From Candidatus Acidiferrales bacterium (lineage in GTDB: Bacteria; Acidobacteriota; Terriglobia; Acidiferrales; UBA7541): a stretch of DNA of 9,633 nucleotides. A program made the position numbers and the translations under genes. The notes under the pieces were generated by a model. The model did not search any database. It saw only the letters and a program-made list of their open reading frames with translations, and was not told where the DNA came from. How positions within the stretch are numbered: position 1 is the stretch's first letter; the number at the start of each line of letters is the position of its first letter. Location: contig CATPAM010000140.1 in NCBI GenBank assembly GCA_955651735.1, positions 1 to 9,633 on the forward strand. The letters are read 5' to 3'. This document shows, piece by piece, positions 1-6,483 of the stretch.

Positions 1-651
1 ATCGTCCGCAAACTGCGCGAAGCAAAGATGGAGGCCTCTGCCACCGATGCGGACGCGAAAAAGGCCGCAGCAGCGTTTGCCTCTGGAACGCAGGCGGCCA
101 CGGCAAATGTCACCGACACGGCCAGCACGCAAGAACTGCAAATCCGAAAAAGCAAAGACGATTACTACGCCAAATCGACCGCCGTTCCCGGCATCTACAA
201 AGTCTCCAGCGACCTCGGCAAAGAACTCGACAAGAATCTGGATGATTTTCGGAACAAGAAGCTCTTCGATTTCGGCTACGACGATCCCAGTAAAGTCGAG
301 CTCCACGATGGCCCGAAAGCGTATTTTCTGACCAAGGGCGGACAGGATTGGTGGTCTGCTGACAGCAAAAAGATGGAATCATCGACCGTACAGGCGCTGG
401 TCGATAGAATTCGCGAGCTTTCCGGCAGCAAATTCGTCGATTCCGGATTCACCGTGCCGGCGCTGGAAGTGACAGTCACGTCGAACGACGGCAAGCGCGT
501 CGAAAAAGTCTTGATCTCCAAATCGGGCGACGCATACGTCGCCAAGCGCGACAACGAACCCGCGCTGTATCAACTCGATTCCTCTTCCGTCGCCGATCTG
601 CAAAAAGCTGCCGCTGACGTGAAACCCGCTCCCCTTGCCGCCAAAAAGTAG
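1..651 (+). CDS. DUF4340 domain protein, 3' part (5' end outside window)
   Basis: The reading frame is open from the first base and ends at a TAG at 649-651, so the window holds the last 216 residues of a longer protein; the ATG at 28 is probably internal. The visible part is soluble and charged, with no membrane segment. It has the alternating beta-strand and short-helix pattern of DUF4340, for example a stretch reading VPGIYKVSSDLGKEL followed by a line with KLFDFGYDDPSKVEL. Known of the family: DUF4340 proteins usually sit beside gliding-type (GldG-like) ABC transporter genes and are thought to be envelope-associated, with no defined activity. The tail is rich in Ala, Lys and Pro. The next gene starts 77 bp downstream on the same strand, so cotranscription is possible. 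The family assignment rests on sequence style only. Confidence 0.75.
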   Translation: MVRKLREAKMEASATDADAKKAAAAFASGTQAATANVTDTASTQELQIRKSKDDYYAKSTAVPGIYKVSSDLGKELDKNLDDFRNKKLFDFGYDDPSKVELHDGPKAYFLTKGGQDWWSADSKKMESSTVQALVDRIRELSGSKFVDSGFTVPALEVTVTSNDGKRVEKVLISKSGDAYVAKRDNEPALYQLDSSSVADLQKAAADVKPAPLAAKK

Positions 652-728
652 CTGCCATCGTCGGCGCACGGGTTACCTGCTGGAAGGAAGCATTCGCCGC
701 AACGTCCACACAATCGAGGTAGTGTAGG

Positions 729-1871
729 ATGTCCTTCGCGCCTCTGGCTGAATCAAAACTCCGGGACAGCGCTTCTGCAAAAATGATTGCGCGAGGCTAT
801 TTCCGCATACTGAACTTCTTTGACATCGCCGAGGCGATTGATCTGGAGAGGTTGCGCGCGCTTCTCGGTCCGGAGGCGTCTCCTCGCTCGCCCGGGTTTG
901 TCCATCTCACTCCCGAATACGCGCAGGCGCAGAACCCGCCGCTGGAGGAGTCGCTTGAGCCGCTGAAGCTGCCCAGCGGCGAAAAGTTGGGCGGGAAAAT
1001 CAAATACTACTGGTTCGGCGTAGCCTGTGTGGAGCTGACCACGCCGTTCCAGTGCGACCTCGATGCCTTGTGCCCGGATTCGTACCGCTGGATGAACGCG
1101 CCCGAAGTTGAGAAGGCTGCGGAAGACCTGCTGCGCGGGCACCTTGAGCGATTCCGGCCCGCGCTCATCAAGCCTTCGGCCAAGTGGCTCGACGAGGACT
1201 ACCTCGTCATCGATATTCAATCCGCGCAGTATGAGGACAGCCGCGCGCCGACTGCCGCCGAATTGCTCAGCCGCTATGGAGATCAGCTCACGCAACTTGT
1301 GCGCGGCGAGATCACGCCGCTCTCTGCCGCGGAACGCGACGAGATCCTGCGCGGCGCTCTTTCGTATTATCCGACGGACTTGATCGTGGCCGGTTGGGGC
1401 GCCGGGCTCGTCTACGACAAGCCGGACGCCACATCTGCGATCATCGATCTGCTCGAATACGCGAACACGCAACTGCTGGAATTTCGCTACTACGACGAAC
1501 TGCTCACCTCGCTTCTCTCCAACGTGTACAGTTCGCTAGAGGGCCACGAAAGTTTTCTCTCCCGCTGGCGATTGCCCCGCCGCGCCGGCCGCTTGAACCG
1601 CCTGCGCCTCGACATCATGGACTTGGCGGAGCGCACGGAATACGCCGTAAAATTCATCAGCGACACGTACTACGCGCGCGTCTACAAAGTCATCTCCTCG
1701 AAGATTGGGGTCGATGACTACAAGGCGCTGGTCAGCGAGAAGCTGAAAACGGCGGGCGAACTGTACGAGTTCATGGTCGCGCAGTTCAACGAACGGCGCA
1801 TGTTCGCGCTGGAGGTGGTGGTCGCTGTACTCGTTGCGCTGGACGTCATCCTCTTGTTGCGCTGGCATTGA
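729..1871 (+). CDS. Uncharacterised 380-aa protein with C-terminal membrane anchor
   Basis: I do not recognise this protein with certainty. The ATG at 729 follows a GAGGT Shine-Dalgarno at 716-720. The N-terminal half is a mixed alpha/beta region with a hydrophobic strand segment (IKYYWFGVACVELTTPF, about residues 91-107). The second half is helical, with a YYPTDLIVAGWGAGLVYD segment near residue 220 and then an acidic-aromatic helix containing EYANTQLLEFRYYDELL. One hydrophobic helix (about residues 358-377) ends three residues before the C-terminus, so the protein is probably tail-anchored with its bulk in the cytoplasm. The layout of alpha/beta part, long helices and terminal membrane helix recalls the DUF155/RMD1 family, but I cannot confirm homology. 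The stop is 12 bp before gntK, which suggests cotranscription. No catalytic motif is evident. Confidence 0.85.
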   Translation: MSFAPLAESKLRDSASAKMIARGYFRILNFFDIAEAIDLERLRALLGPEASPRSPGFVHLTPEYAQAQNPPLEESLEPLKLPSGEKLGGKIKYYWFGVACVELTTPFQCDLDALCPDSYRWMNAPEVEKAAEDLLRGHLERFRPALIKPSAKWLDEDYLVIDIQSAQYEDSRAPTAAELLSRYGDQLTQLVRGEITPLSAAERDEILRGALSYYPTDLIVAGWGAGLVYDKPDATSAIIDLLEYANTQLLEFRYYDELLTSLLSNVYSSLEGHESFLSRWRLPRRAGRLNRLRLDIMDLAERTEYAVKFISDTYYARVYKVISSKIGVDDYKALVSEKLKTAGELYEFMVAQFNERRMFALEVVVAVLVALDVILLLRWH

Positions 1872-1883
1872 GGGCCGAATCCG

Positions 1884-2387
1884 ATGGTCATCGTGGTGAT
1901 GGGTGTGACCGGCTCCGGCAAGACAACAATCGGCAGCTTGCTCGGTGCGCGCCTCGGCTGGCACTTCGCTGACGCCGACGAATTTCACTCCGCCGCCAAC
2001 AAAGAAAAAATGCACAAGGGTATTCCGCTCAGCGATGCCGATCGTCTCCCGTGGCTGGCCGCCATGCACGACCAGATCGCAAAATGGGTGGCCCTGAAAC
2101 AAAATGTAGTCCTCGCGTGCTCCGCCTTAAAGCAGAGCTATCGGCAGCTTCTCTGGACCGGCCCCGAAGTCCAATTTGTCTATCTGAAAGGCAGCTACGA
2201 GCTGATTGCGGAACGTCTTCGCGCGCGCCAAGGCCACTTCGCCGACGAGCACATCCTTGCCGGCCAATTTGCCGACCTCGAGGAGCCAAGCTACGCCCTC
2301 ACGGTGGACATTGGCGCGTCGCCCGAAGAGATTGTTGATGAAATTTGCCGCCGCCTGGGGCTCCAGCACAAAACCAACGATGCGTGA
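1884..2387 (+). CDS. gntK: Gluconokinase (EC 2.7.1.12)
   Basis: This 167-aa protein phosphorylates D-gluconate to 6-phosphogluconate with ATP in the cytoplasm, feeding the pentose phosphate or Entner-Doudoroff route. It has the P-loop GVTGSGKT at residues 7-14. Next comes the family block around residues 28-58 (ADADEFH, then NKEKM, GIPL and DADRLPWL), and then the CSALKQSYR motif at residues 79-87. Near residues 118-134 lies a segment reading HFADEHILAGQFADLEEP, the usual place of the GHF...SQFATLE signature. Length is normal for the thermosensitive/thermoresistant gluconokinase family. The start is an ATG 12 bp after the previous stop, with GAGGG about 9 nt upstream. The stop codon ends at 2387 and directly abuts the stop of the convergent selenoprotein gene, leaving no room for an intergenic terminator. 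No gluconate transporter or regulator is visible. Confidence 0.93.
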   Translation: MVIVVMGVTGSGKTTIGSLLGARLGWHFADADEFHSAANKEKMHKGIPLSDADRLPWLAAMHDQIAKWVALKQNVVLACSALKQSYRQLLWTGPEVQFVYLKGSYELIAERLRARQGHFADEHILAGQFADLEEPSYALTVDIGASPEEIVDEICRRLGLQHKTNDA

Positions 2388-3086
2388 TTAAGGTTTAGAG
2401 GGCGCGGCCGCTGAGCTGCTCTGTGTCACGGGACCGTAACGCTTGGCGAGCCACGCGCGAACTTCTTCCGGGTCGTAGTTGAACGGCCCCATGCCGCCTG
2501 CGTAGGCAATGCGGCCGTGCTCGTCGATGATGTAGAGCCGTTCCGGCCATGCCGAGTAAGCCAGGTCCGCCGCGTCATTCATATCGTCGATCCCGAAGGG
2601 CAGCGGATATTTCTGTCGTTGCACGAAGTCGTTGGCAATGGCCACGCGCTGCTCCAGCGTCTTCGGCTGCGCGTAGCACACGTCTTCTTTCACGTTCGAT
2701 TTCATCTGCCACTCATCGGTGGGATGCGCTTCGCGCACGTAAACGGTCAGGAAGTCCACGTGATCTTTATAGTCGTTGTAAATCTTGACCACGTCGCCGA
2801 CGTGGCGCCGGAAGGGAGGTCAAGTGTAGCTGCCGAAAATCACCACCAGCGGCCGCGCGCCAGTGCGTTCGCGCAAATGAAAGCGGTTCGATCCGTCCAG
2901 GGCCAGCAACCGCACGTCTGGCGCATCATCGCCGGCGCGCAGTTTGCCGCGGTGCATGTGCGGAAAGGCATAGCGCACCAAGCCGTATACATCCTTCGGG
3001 CTCCCAGCCATTAACGAAAGGCCGACGAAGGCGGCCACCAACAAGCCGAGAACACTGCCGAGCGTCCACTTCCAGAAACGGCTCAT
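2388..3086 (-). CDS. Selenocysteine-containing iodothyronine deiodinase-like thioredoxin-fold protein (in-frame TGA)
   Basis: Read through the TGA at 2822-2820, this frame encodes 232 residues with selenocysteine at position 89. Residues 4-27 form one N-terminal membrane anchor, so the domain is probably extracytoplasmic. The core matches the deiodinase family (T4_deiodinase, thioredoxin fold) on both sides of the TGA: RPLVVIFGSYT-U-PPF at 79-92, REAHPTDEW at 118-126 holding the conserved EAH histidine, PERLYIID at 181-188, and GPFNYDPEEVRAWL at 200-213. Animal deiodinases place Sec in the same GSxTU-P-F context. The ATG at 3086 is preferred because GGAG lies 9 nt upstream; a GTG at 3101 is possible. 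TGA ends neighbouring genes normally, so it is not reassigned. The true substrate in a bacterium is unknown; it could be an aryl halide, a peroxide or a disulfide. A nonsense mutation of a Cys codon is the alternative, but the exact Sec position argues against it. Confidence 0.9.
2788..2806 (-). promoter_or_regulatory. Putative bacterial SECIS hairpin
   Basis: On the minus strand the arms CCACGTC (2805-2799) and GACGTGG (2795-2789) pair perfectly around the 3-nt loop GGC (2798-2796), and a G-U pair (2806/2788) extends the stem to 8 bp. The loop lies 22-24 nt after the UGA. Known of bacterial SECIS elements: a stem-loop inside the coding region just after UGA, with the apical loop about 16-37 nt away, a small loop, and a G among its first two bases. 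All of these hold here. Three further pairs are possible between CTT (2814-2812) and AAG (2786-2784) across an internal loop. SelB would be expected to bind this hairpin. Confidence 0.8.
2820..2822 (-). other. In-frame UGA selenocysteine codon
   Basis: The minus strand reads GGC AGC TAC ACT TGA CCT CCC TTC, that is G-S-Y-T-U-P-P-F. The same frame is open for 88 codons upstream and 143 codons downstream, and both parts carry deiodinase-family sequence. Decoding needs SelA, SelB, SelD and tRNA-Sec, none of which is in the window. Confidence 0.88.
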
Positions 3087-3123
3087 CGTGCATTGCTCCA
3101 CTGAGTTTCCGCTAGACCTGAAG

Positions 3124-3139
3124 ATGGTTCGCGAACCAT
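3124..3139. repeat. Perfect 16-bp palindrome upstream of the selenoprotein gene
   Basis: ATGGTTCGCGAACCAT equals its own reverse complement. It lies 37 bp upstream of the selenoprotein ATG (3086), within the 176-bp gap that separates that gene from ppa. The site is well placed to be an operator for a dimeric regulator, or a leader hairpin. I see no confident -35/-10 pair nearby, although an AT-rich tract (3168-3179) lies further upstream. Confidence 0.5.
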
Positions 3140-3200
3140 AGCATCGCCCCGAGCCCAGCTACATAGTGTTTATATATTAGGCCGCAGCCATCCCGGTGGC

Positions 3201-3234
3201 GCTGGCATCTTGCCGGGGCGTCGGAATCGCCAGC
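3201..3234. repeat. Imperfect hairpin downstream of ppa
   Basis: GCTGGC (3201-3206) and GCCAGC (3229-3234) can pair, with a weak inner CCG/CGG pairing. The hairpin lies just after the ppa stop on the minus strand and might slow or end transcription, but no T-run follows, so I do not call it a terminator. Confidence 0.25.
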
Positions 3235-3262
3235 AGGATGATGGCGCTACGCAGAGCGCTGA

Positions 3263-3817
3263 TCACCGGCCATCCTTGGCAATCAGCTTTTCGCGCTCCT
3301 TTTGGTATCGCGCCAGGGAGCGTTCTATGACCGTGACCGCTGCATAGGCCGGGCGTATATCTTCCACTTCGACGCGCTTGCCTTCGAGCTGCTTGTAATC
3401 CTGGAAAAAGCGCTTCAGCACCAGCAAGCGATGCGGCGGCAGGTCGTGCGCCTCCACGTACCCGCTGAACTCTGGGTCGTTGGTGGCCACGGCAATCACT
3501 TTGTCGTCGCTCGCGCCGGAATCGATCATGGTCATCAGTCCTATGGCGCGCGCGTGAATCAGCGCCAGCGGCTGCACCGGCTCCTGGCATAGAACCAGCA
3601 CGTCCAGAGGGTCATTGTCCTCCGCATACGTCTGGGGAATGAAGCCATAATTCGCCGGATAGAAAACCGCGGAATGGATGATGCGATCCACCTTCAGCAG
3701 GCCGGTGGCTTTGTCGAGCTCGTACTTTACGTTCGAGCCCAGCGGAATCTCGATGATCGCCTGAAAATCCCGCGGCAGATCGCTGCCGGGCGAAACGTCA
3801 TGCCATGCGTGGACCAT
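3263..3817 (-). CDS. ppa: Inorganic pyrophosphatase, family I (EC 3.6.1.1)
   Basis: This 184-aa cytoplasmic, Mg-dependent enzyme hydrolyses pyrophosphate to phosphate and pulls PPi-releasing biosynthetic reactions forward. It shows the family I signature EDNDPLDVLVL at residues 66-76, whose aspartates D67, D69 and D72 correspond to the metal ligands of E. coli Ppa (D65, D67, D70). Other active-site features are K31 and E33 in SNVKYE, R45, Y56 in the FYPANYGF block, and D105/K106. Length is close to the E. coli protein. The start is an ATG 12 bp after the kdsC stop, and the Shine-Dalgarno GAGAGAGG overlaps that stop, so the gene is very likely cotranscribed with kdsC. In this context it probably removes the PPi released when Kdo is activated with CTP, as well as doing general housekeeping. 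Confidence 0.96.
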   Translation of the reverse strand: MVHAWHDVSPGSDLPRDFQAIIEIPLGSNVKYELDKATGLLKVDRIIHSAVFYPANYGFIPQTYAEDNDPLDVLVLCQEPVQPLALIHARAIGLMTMIDSGASDDKVIAVATNDPEFSGYVEAHDLPPHRLLVLKRFFQDYKQLEGKRVEVEDIRPAYAAVTVIERSLARYQKEREKLIAKDGR

Positions 3818-3829
3818 GGGGAACCTCTC

Positions 3830-4390
3830 TCAAGCGCGCGCCTTTTCGATCATTTCTTCCCAAATGCCTTTGCTCTTCAAAATCAGTTCCACCAACTCGC
3901 GGGCCGCGCCTTTGCCCCCGATTGCTTTGGTCACAAAGTGAGCTGCCAGCTTCACTTCCAGAGTTGCGTCTCCCACCGCCACAGCCAGCCCCACGCGTCG
4001 CATCACCGGCACATCCGGCAGGTCGTCACCCAGAAACGCCACCTCGGATTCCGCCGCTCCCGTTTTCTTCAGAATCTCTTCGTAAGCGGCAATTTTGTGC
4101 GGCTGCTTCTCGTAGACGAATTCGATGTCCAACTCACGAGCGCGCCATCGCGTCGCCGCGCTCTCGCGCCCGGTAATAACGCCAGTACGGATCCCTGCGG
4201 TCCGCGCCAGCGAAAGCCCCTGCCCGTCATGTGCATCAAACGTTTTGATCTCCAGCGCGGACCCGTCCGCCTGCGAGAGCAGGGAAACGGCCCCCGTCGT
4301 AAGCGTCCCGTCCACATCCATCAACAAAACCCGAATCTGCTTTGCCCTTTTTCTAACGCTCGCTGAAACCTTCCGTCCGGTCTTAAGCAA
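3830..4390 (-). CDS. kdsC: 3-deoxy-D-manno-octulosonate 8-phosphate phosphatase (EC 3.1.3.45)
   Basis: This 186-aa HAD-family phosphatase without a cap domain removes phosphate from Kdo-8-P to give Kdo. HAD motif I is DVDGTLT at residues 25-31 (nucleophile D25, acid/base D27). Motif II is ITGRES at 72-77, the motif III lysine is probably K99, and motif IV is GDDLPDVPVM at 121-130. The conserved tail AIGGKGAARELVELIL (156-171) is typical of KdsC tetramers. The start is a TTG at 4390, chosen because AAGGAG lies 5 nt upstream and the N-terminus then has normal length. No ATG or GTG occurs before motif I except within it. The gene lies third in the minus-strand kdsA-kdsD-kdsC-ppa series, 116 bp after kdsD. 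Confidence 0.93.
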   Translation of the reverse strand: MLKTGRKVSASVRKRAKQIRVLLMDVDGTLTTGAVSLLSQADGSALEIKTFDAHDGQGLSLARTAGIRTGVITGRESAATRWRARELDIEFVYEKQPHKIAAYEEILKKTGAAESEVAFLGDDLPDVPVMRRVGLAVAVGDATLEVKLAAHFVTKAIGGKGAARELVELILKSKGIWEEMIEKARA

Positions 4391-4408
4391 TCTCGCTCCT
4401 TCTTTGTG

Positions 4409-4425
4409 CCGCGACCTTCTCGCGG
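4409..4425. repeat. Small hairpin upstream of kdsC
   Basis: CCGCGA (4409-4414) pairs with TCGCGG (4420-4425) around a 5-nt loop. On the kdsC message the loop reads GAAGG, a Shine-Dalgarno-like sequence, and the true Shine-Dalgarno follows 9 nt after the stem. It could influence kdsC translation or mRNA ends; this is inference. Confidence 0.35.
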
Positions 4426-4453
4426 AGACGTTTGTAGAGTGGGTTACGTTGAG

Positions 4454-4488
4454 ATCCTTCGGCTACCCTCGTCGGGTAGCCTCAGGAT
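4454..4488. repeat. Intergenic imperfect palindrome between kdsD and kdsC
   Basis: The core is GGCTACCC (4461-4468) and GGGTAGCC (4474-4481) around a 5-nt loop. It is flanked symmetrically by TC and by ATCCT/AGGAT, giving a 35-bp near-palindrome followed by GACA. From memory, intergenic elements of the form ATCCTTCG...CTCAGGATGACA recur in acidobacterial genomes, so this is probably one copy of a REP-like interspersed repeat. Inside the operon it may form an mRNA hairpin that tunes expression of the genes after kdsD. Confidence 0.6.
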
Positions 4489-4506
4489 GACACCGCACGA
4501 CGGAAA

Positions 4507-5466
4507 CTAAATCAGCTCCAAGCCCCACAAATCATGCAAATGCACTACGCCCAGCACGCCTCCGGCTTCATCCACCACCACAATCGACGTGATCTTGCGC
4601 TTCTCCATCAAGTTGAGCGCCTCGCTGGCCAGCACTTGCGGACCAATCGTTTGCGGGCTCCGCGTCATGCACGCTCCCGCGGTCATTTCCAGCGTCGCGC
4701 CGCGATGCTTCTCCATCAGCCGCCGCAAATCCCCATCGGTTATGATTCCGGCCAGGCGCCCATCGGCGTGCAGCACAGTGGTCATCCCCAAGCCCTTCTT
4801 GCTCATTTCGTGAAACGTCTCGGGCATCGACGTTCCTTCGCTCACGCGCGGCAGCGCATCGCCCGCGTGCATCAGGTGCTCCACGCGCAAAAGTTTCTTG
4901 CCCAGTCGCCCTGCAGGATGCAGCGCCGCGAAATCGTCATGACGAAATCCGCGCCGCTCTAGCAGCGCCACGGCCAGCGCGTCACCCACAGCCATCGCCA
5001 CGGTAGTACTCGCTGTGGGCGCAAGATTCAGCGAGCAAGCCTCCTCGCGCACGCTCACGTCCAGCGCTACCTCGCTCGCTTCGCCCAGGGTCGACGCAAC
5101 CTTTCCGGTCAGTGTCACCAGGGGCATCTCCAATCTCTTCAACGCCTCCAGCAGGCGAATAATTTCCTCGGTCTCGCCGCCGTAGGAGACCGCCAGCATC
5201 GCATCCCCGCGCGCCAGCATCCCCAAATCCCCGTGCAGCGCCTCTGCGGGATGCAGAAAAAACGAGGGCGTTCCGGTGCTCGACAGCGTCGCCGAAATTT
5301 TCCGCCCGATCAGCCCGGACTTGCCCATTCCGGTGACCGCCACGCGCCCCTTGCACGCAAAAAGCACGTCCACGGCCTTCGCGAAGCTAGCGTCCAGTCG
5401 CACCTTTACCTCTTGCAGCGCGCGCGCCTCAATTTCAAGCACCCTCCGAGCAGTCTCCAGACTCAT
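4507..5466 (-). CDS. kdsD: Arabinose-5-phosphate isomerase, KdsD/KpsF family (EC 5.3.1.13)
   Basis: This 319-aa enzyme interconverts ribulose 5-phosphate and arabinose 5-phosphate, the first committed step of Kdo synthesis. A SIS domain fills residues 35-170, with TGMGKSGLIGRK at 45-56, HPAEALHGDLGML at 72-84 and LAPTASTT at 148-155. A linker HPAGRLGKKLL (183-193) leads to two CBS domains (about 197-255 and 263-319) that probably sense a nucleotide or sugar nucleotide. The start at 5466 is preferred over the ATG at 5478 because its ATG overlaps the kdsA stop as ATGA and GGAG lies 6 nt upstream, which indicates translational coupling. Oddity: the usual SxSGxTxE phosphate-binding motif reads SYGGETEE (94-101), so the second serine is glycine. 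The rest of the fold is intact and I expect it to be active. Confidence 0.94.
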   Translation of the reverse strand: MSLETARRVLEIEARALQEVKVRLDASFAKAVDVLFACKGRVAVTGMGKSGLIGRKISATLSSTGTPSFFLHPAEALHGDLGMLARGDAMLAVSYGGETEEIIRLLEALKRLEMPLVTLTGKVASTLGEASEVALDVSVREEACSLNLAPTASTTVAMAVGDALAVALLERRGFRHDDFAALHPAGRLGKKLLRVEHLMHAGDALPRVSEGTSMPETFHEMSKKGLGMTTVLHADGRLAGIITDGDLRRLMEKHRGATLEMTAGACMTRSPQTIGPQVLASEALNLMEKRKITSIVVVDEAGGVLGVVHLHDLWGLELI

Positions 5467-6302
5467 TGCGCGCTCCATCGCCGCACCAGTGAAGACAACT
5501 CCTTCAAACGCTCCAACAATCCCGCCAACTGCTCCAAGGGCAACGCGTTCGCCCCATCTGAAAGCGCCGCCGCCGGATTGTCGTGCGTCTCCAAAAAAAT
5601 TCCATCCACGCCGGCCGCCACTCCCGCGCGCGCCAGGGGCTCGATAAATTCTGGCTGCCCTCCGCTCGCATGACCCTGTCCGCCCGGTAGCTGCACCGCA
5701 TGCGTTACATCAAACACCACGGGATACCCCAACTTACGCAGGATCGGAAACGCGCGCACATCCACAACCAAATTTTGATAACCGAAGGAAGCCCCGCGCT
5801 CCGTGACCACGATTTTCGTATTTCCCGCGCCGGCGATTTTTTCCACCACGTTGCTCATGTCCCACGGCGAAAGAAATTGCCCCTTCTTCACATTCACCAC
5901 GCGGCCCGTTTTCGCGGCGGCCACCAGCAAATCCGTTTGCCGCGAAAGAAACGCCGGAATCTGCAGCACATCGCAGACTTCCGCCACTTCCGCCGCCTGC
6001 GCCGCCTCGTGAATATCCGTGAGGACCGGCAGCTTGAGGTCGGCCTTGATCTTCTGCAGAATCCGCAGTCCCTCCTTCAGCCCCGGCCCGCGAAACCCCT
6101 TTGCGGAAGAGCGGTTGGCCTTGTCATACGAAGCCTTGAACAGGAAGGGCATGCCGGCATCGCCGGCGATCCGGGCCACTTGCTCGGCCATCTTCCGGGC
6201 GTGCGCTTCGCTCTCAATCACGCACGGCCCGGCGATCAAAAACAGCGGGTTCGCGCCACCTAGGCGCAGCGAGCCCACAGCAATCTCACGTGTCCTATCC
6301 AT
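5463..6302 (-). CDS. kdsA: Kdo-8-phosphate synthase, metal-dependent type (EC 2.5.1.55)
   Basis: This 279-aa TIM-barrel enzyme condenses phosphoenolpyruvate with arabinose 5-phosphate to Kdo-8-P. Signature blocks are LIAGPCVIES (22-31), KASYDKANRSS (56-66), LTDIHEA (94-100), KKGQFLSPWDM (139-149), DVTHAVQLPGG (198-208) and ETHDNPAAALSDGA (238-251). Cys27, His201, Glu238 and Asp249 line up with the four metal ligands of the Aquifex enzyme, whereas metal-independent KdsA such as that of E. coli has Asn in place of the Cys. I therefore call it the metallo-type. Start choice is uncertain: ATG at 6302 or 6311 both give normal lengths, and neither has a Shine-Dalgarno. The frame stays open further upstream to 6455, but that part is not family-like. 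It heads the Kdo gene series and overlaps kdsD by 4 bp. Confidence 0.93.
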   Translation of the reverse strand: MDRTREIAVGSLRLGGANPLFLIAGPCVIESEAHARKMAEQVARIAGDAGMPFLFKASYDKANRSSAKGFRGPGLKEGLRILQKIKADLKLPVLTDIHEAAQAAEVAEVCDVLQIPAFLSRQTDLLVAAAKTGRVVNVKKGQFLSPWDMSNVVEKIAGAGNTKIVVTERGASFGYQNLVVDVRAFPILRKLGYPVVFDVTHAVQLPGGQGHASGGQPEFIEPLARAGVAAGVDGIFLETHDNPAAALSDGANALPLEQLAGLLERLKELSSLVRRWSAQ

Positions 6303-6396
6303 GCGGAGCATTGAAGATAGCACGGTCGGTTGGGCTTTTGCGATTTGCCGGTGTCCTCTCCTCGACTCGCGTTGTGAAGGAGAGAAATGTAAACTA

Positions 6397-6411
6397 GCCC
6401 GCTGGGCGGGC
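6397..6411. repeat. GC-rich hairpin in the kdsA / zinc-ribbon divergent region
   Basis: GCCCGC (6397-6402) and GCGGGC (6406-6411) pair perfectly around TGG. It sits in the 181-bp region between the divergent kdsA and zinc-ribbon genes, where their promoters must lie. I see no convincing -35/-10 pair in this region for either gene. Confidence 0.3.
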
Positions 6412-6483
6412 GATAGCAAAATTTGCGACACAGGTTGCAAAACTATGCAGTGCACTCCCGTTTTCTGCCGGTAGACTCAAGAA

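Noticed and set aside
753..1472. 239-aa minus-strand ORF opposite the 729-1871 gene
   Set aside because: It is an Arg-rich antisense shadow of a GC-rich gene. The plus-strand frame has a ribosome site and a sensible membrane helix.
2388..2792. Separate 134-aa gene starting at an internal GTG
   Set aside because: It is the C-terminal part of the selenoprotein, in the same frame as the upstream half. The GTG codon is V99 within the conserved fold and there is no ribosome site.
2820..2822. TGA as a nonsense mutation or as a reassigned codon
   Set aside because: The TGA is exactly at the family Sec position and a SECIS-like hairpin follows, while sequence after it is intact. TGA ends the 729-1871 gene, gntK, ppa, kdsC and kdsA normally, so it is not reassigned.
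3177..3590. 137-aa minus-strand ORF overlapping ppa
   Set aside because: It is out of frame with a clear pyrophosphatase, has low-complexity Arg/Ala-rich composition and matches no family.
6303..6455. N-terminal extension of kdsA to 6455
   Set aside because: The added residues are polar and Arg/Ser-rich with no family similarity, and they exceed the normal KdsA length.
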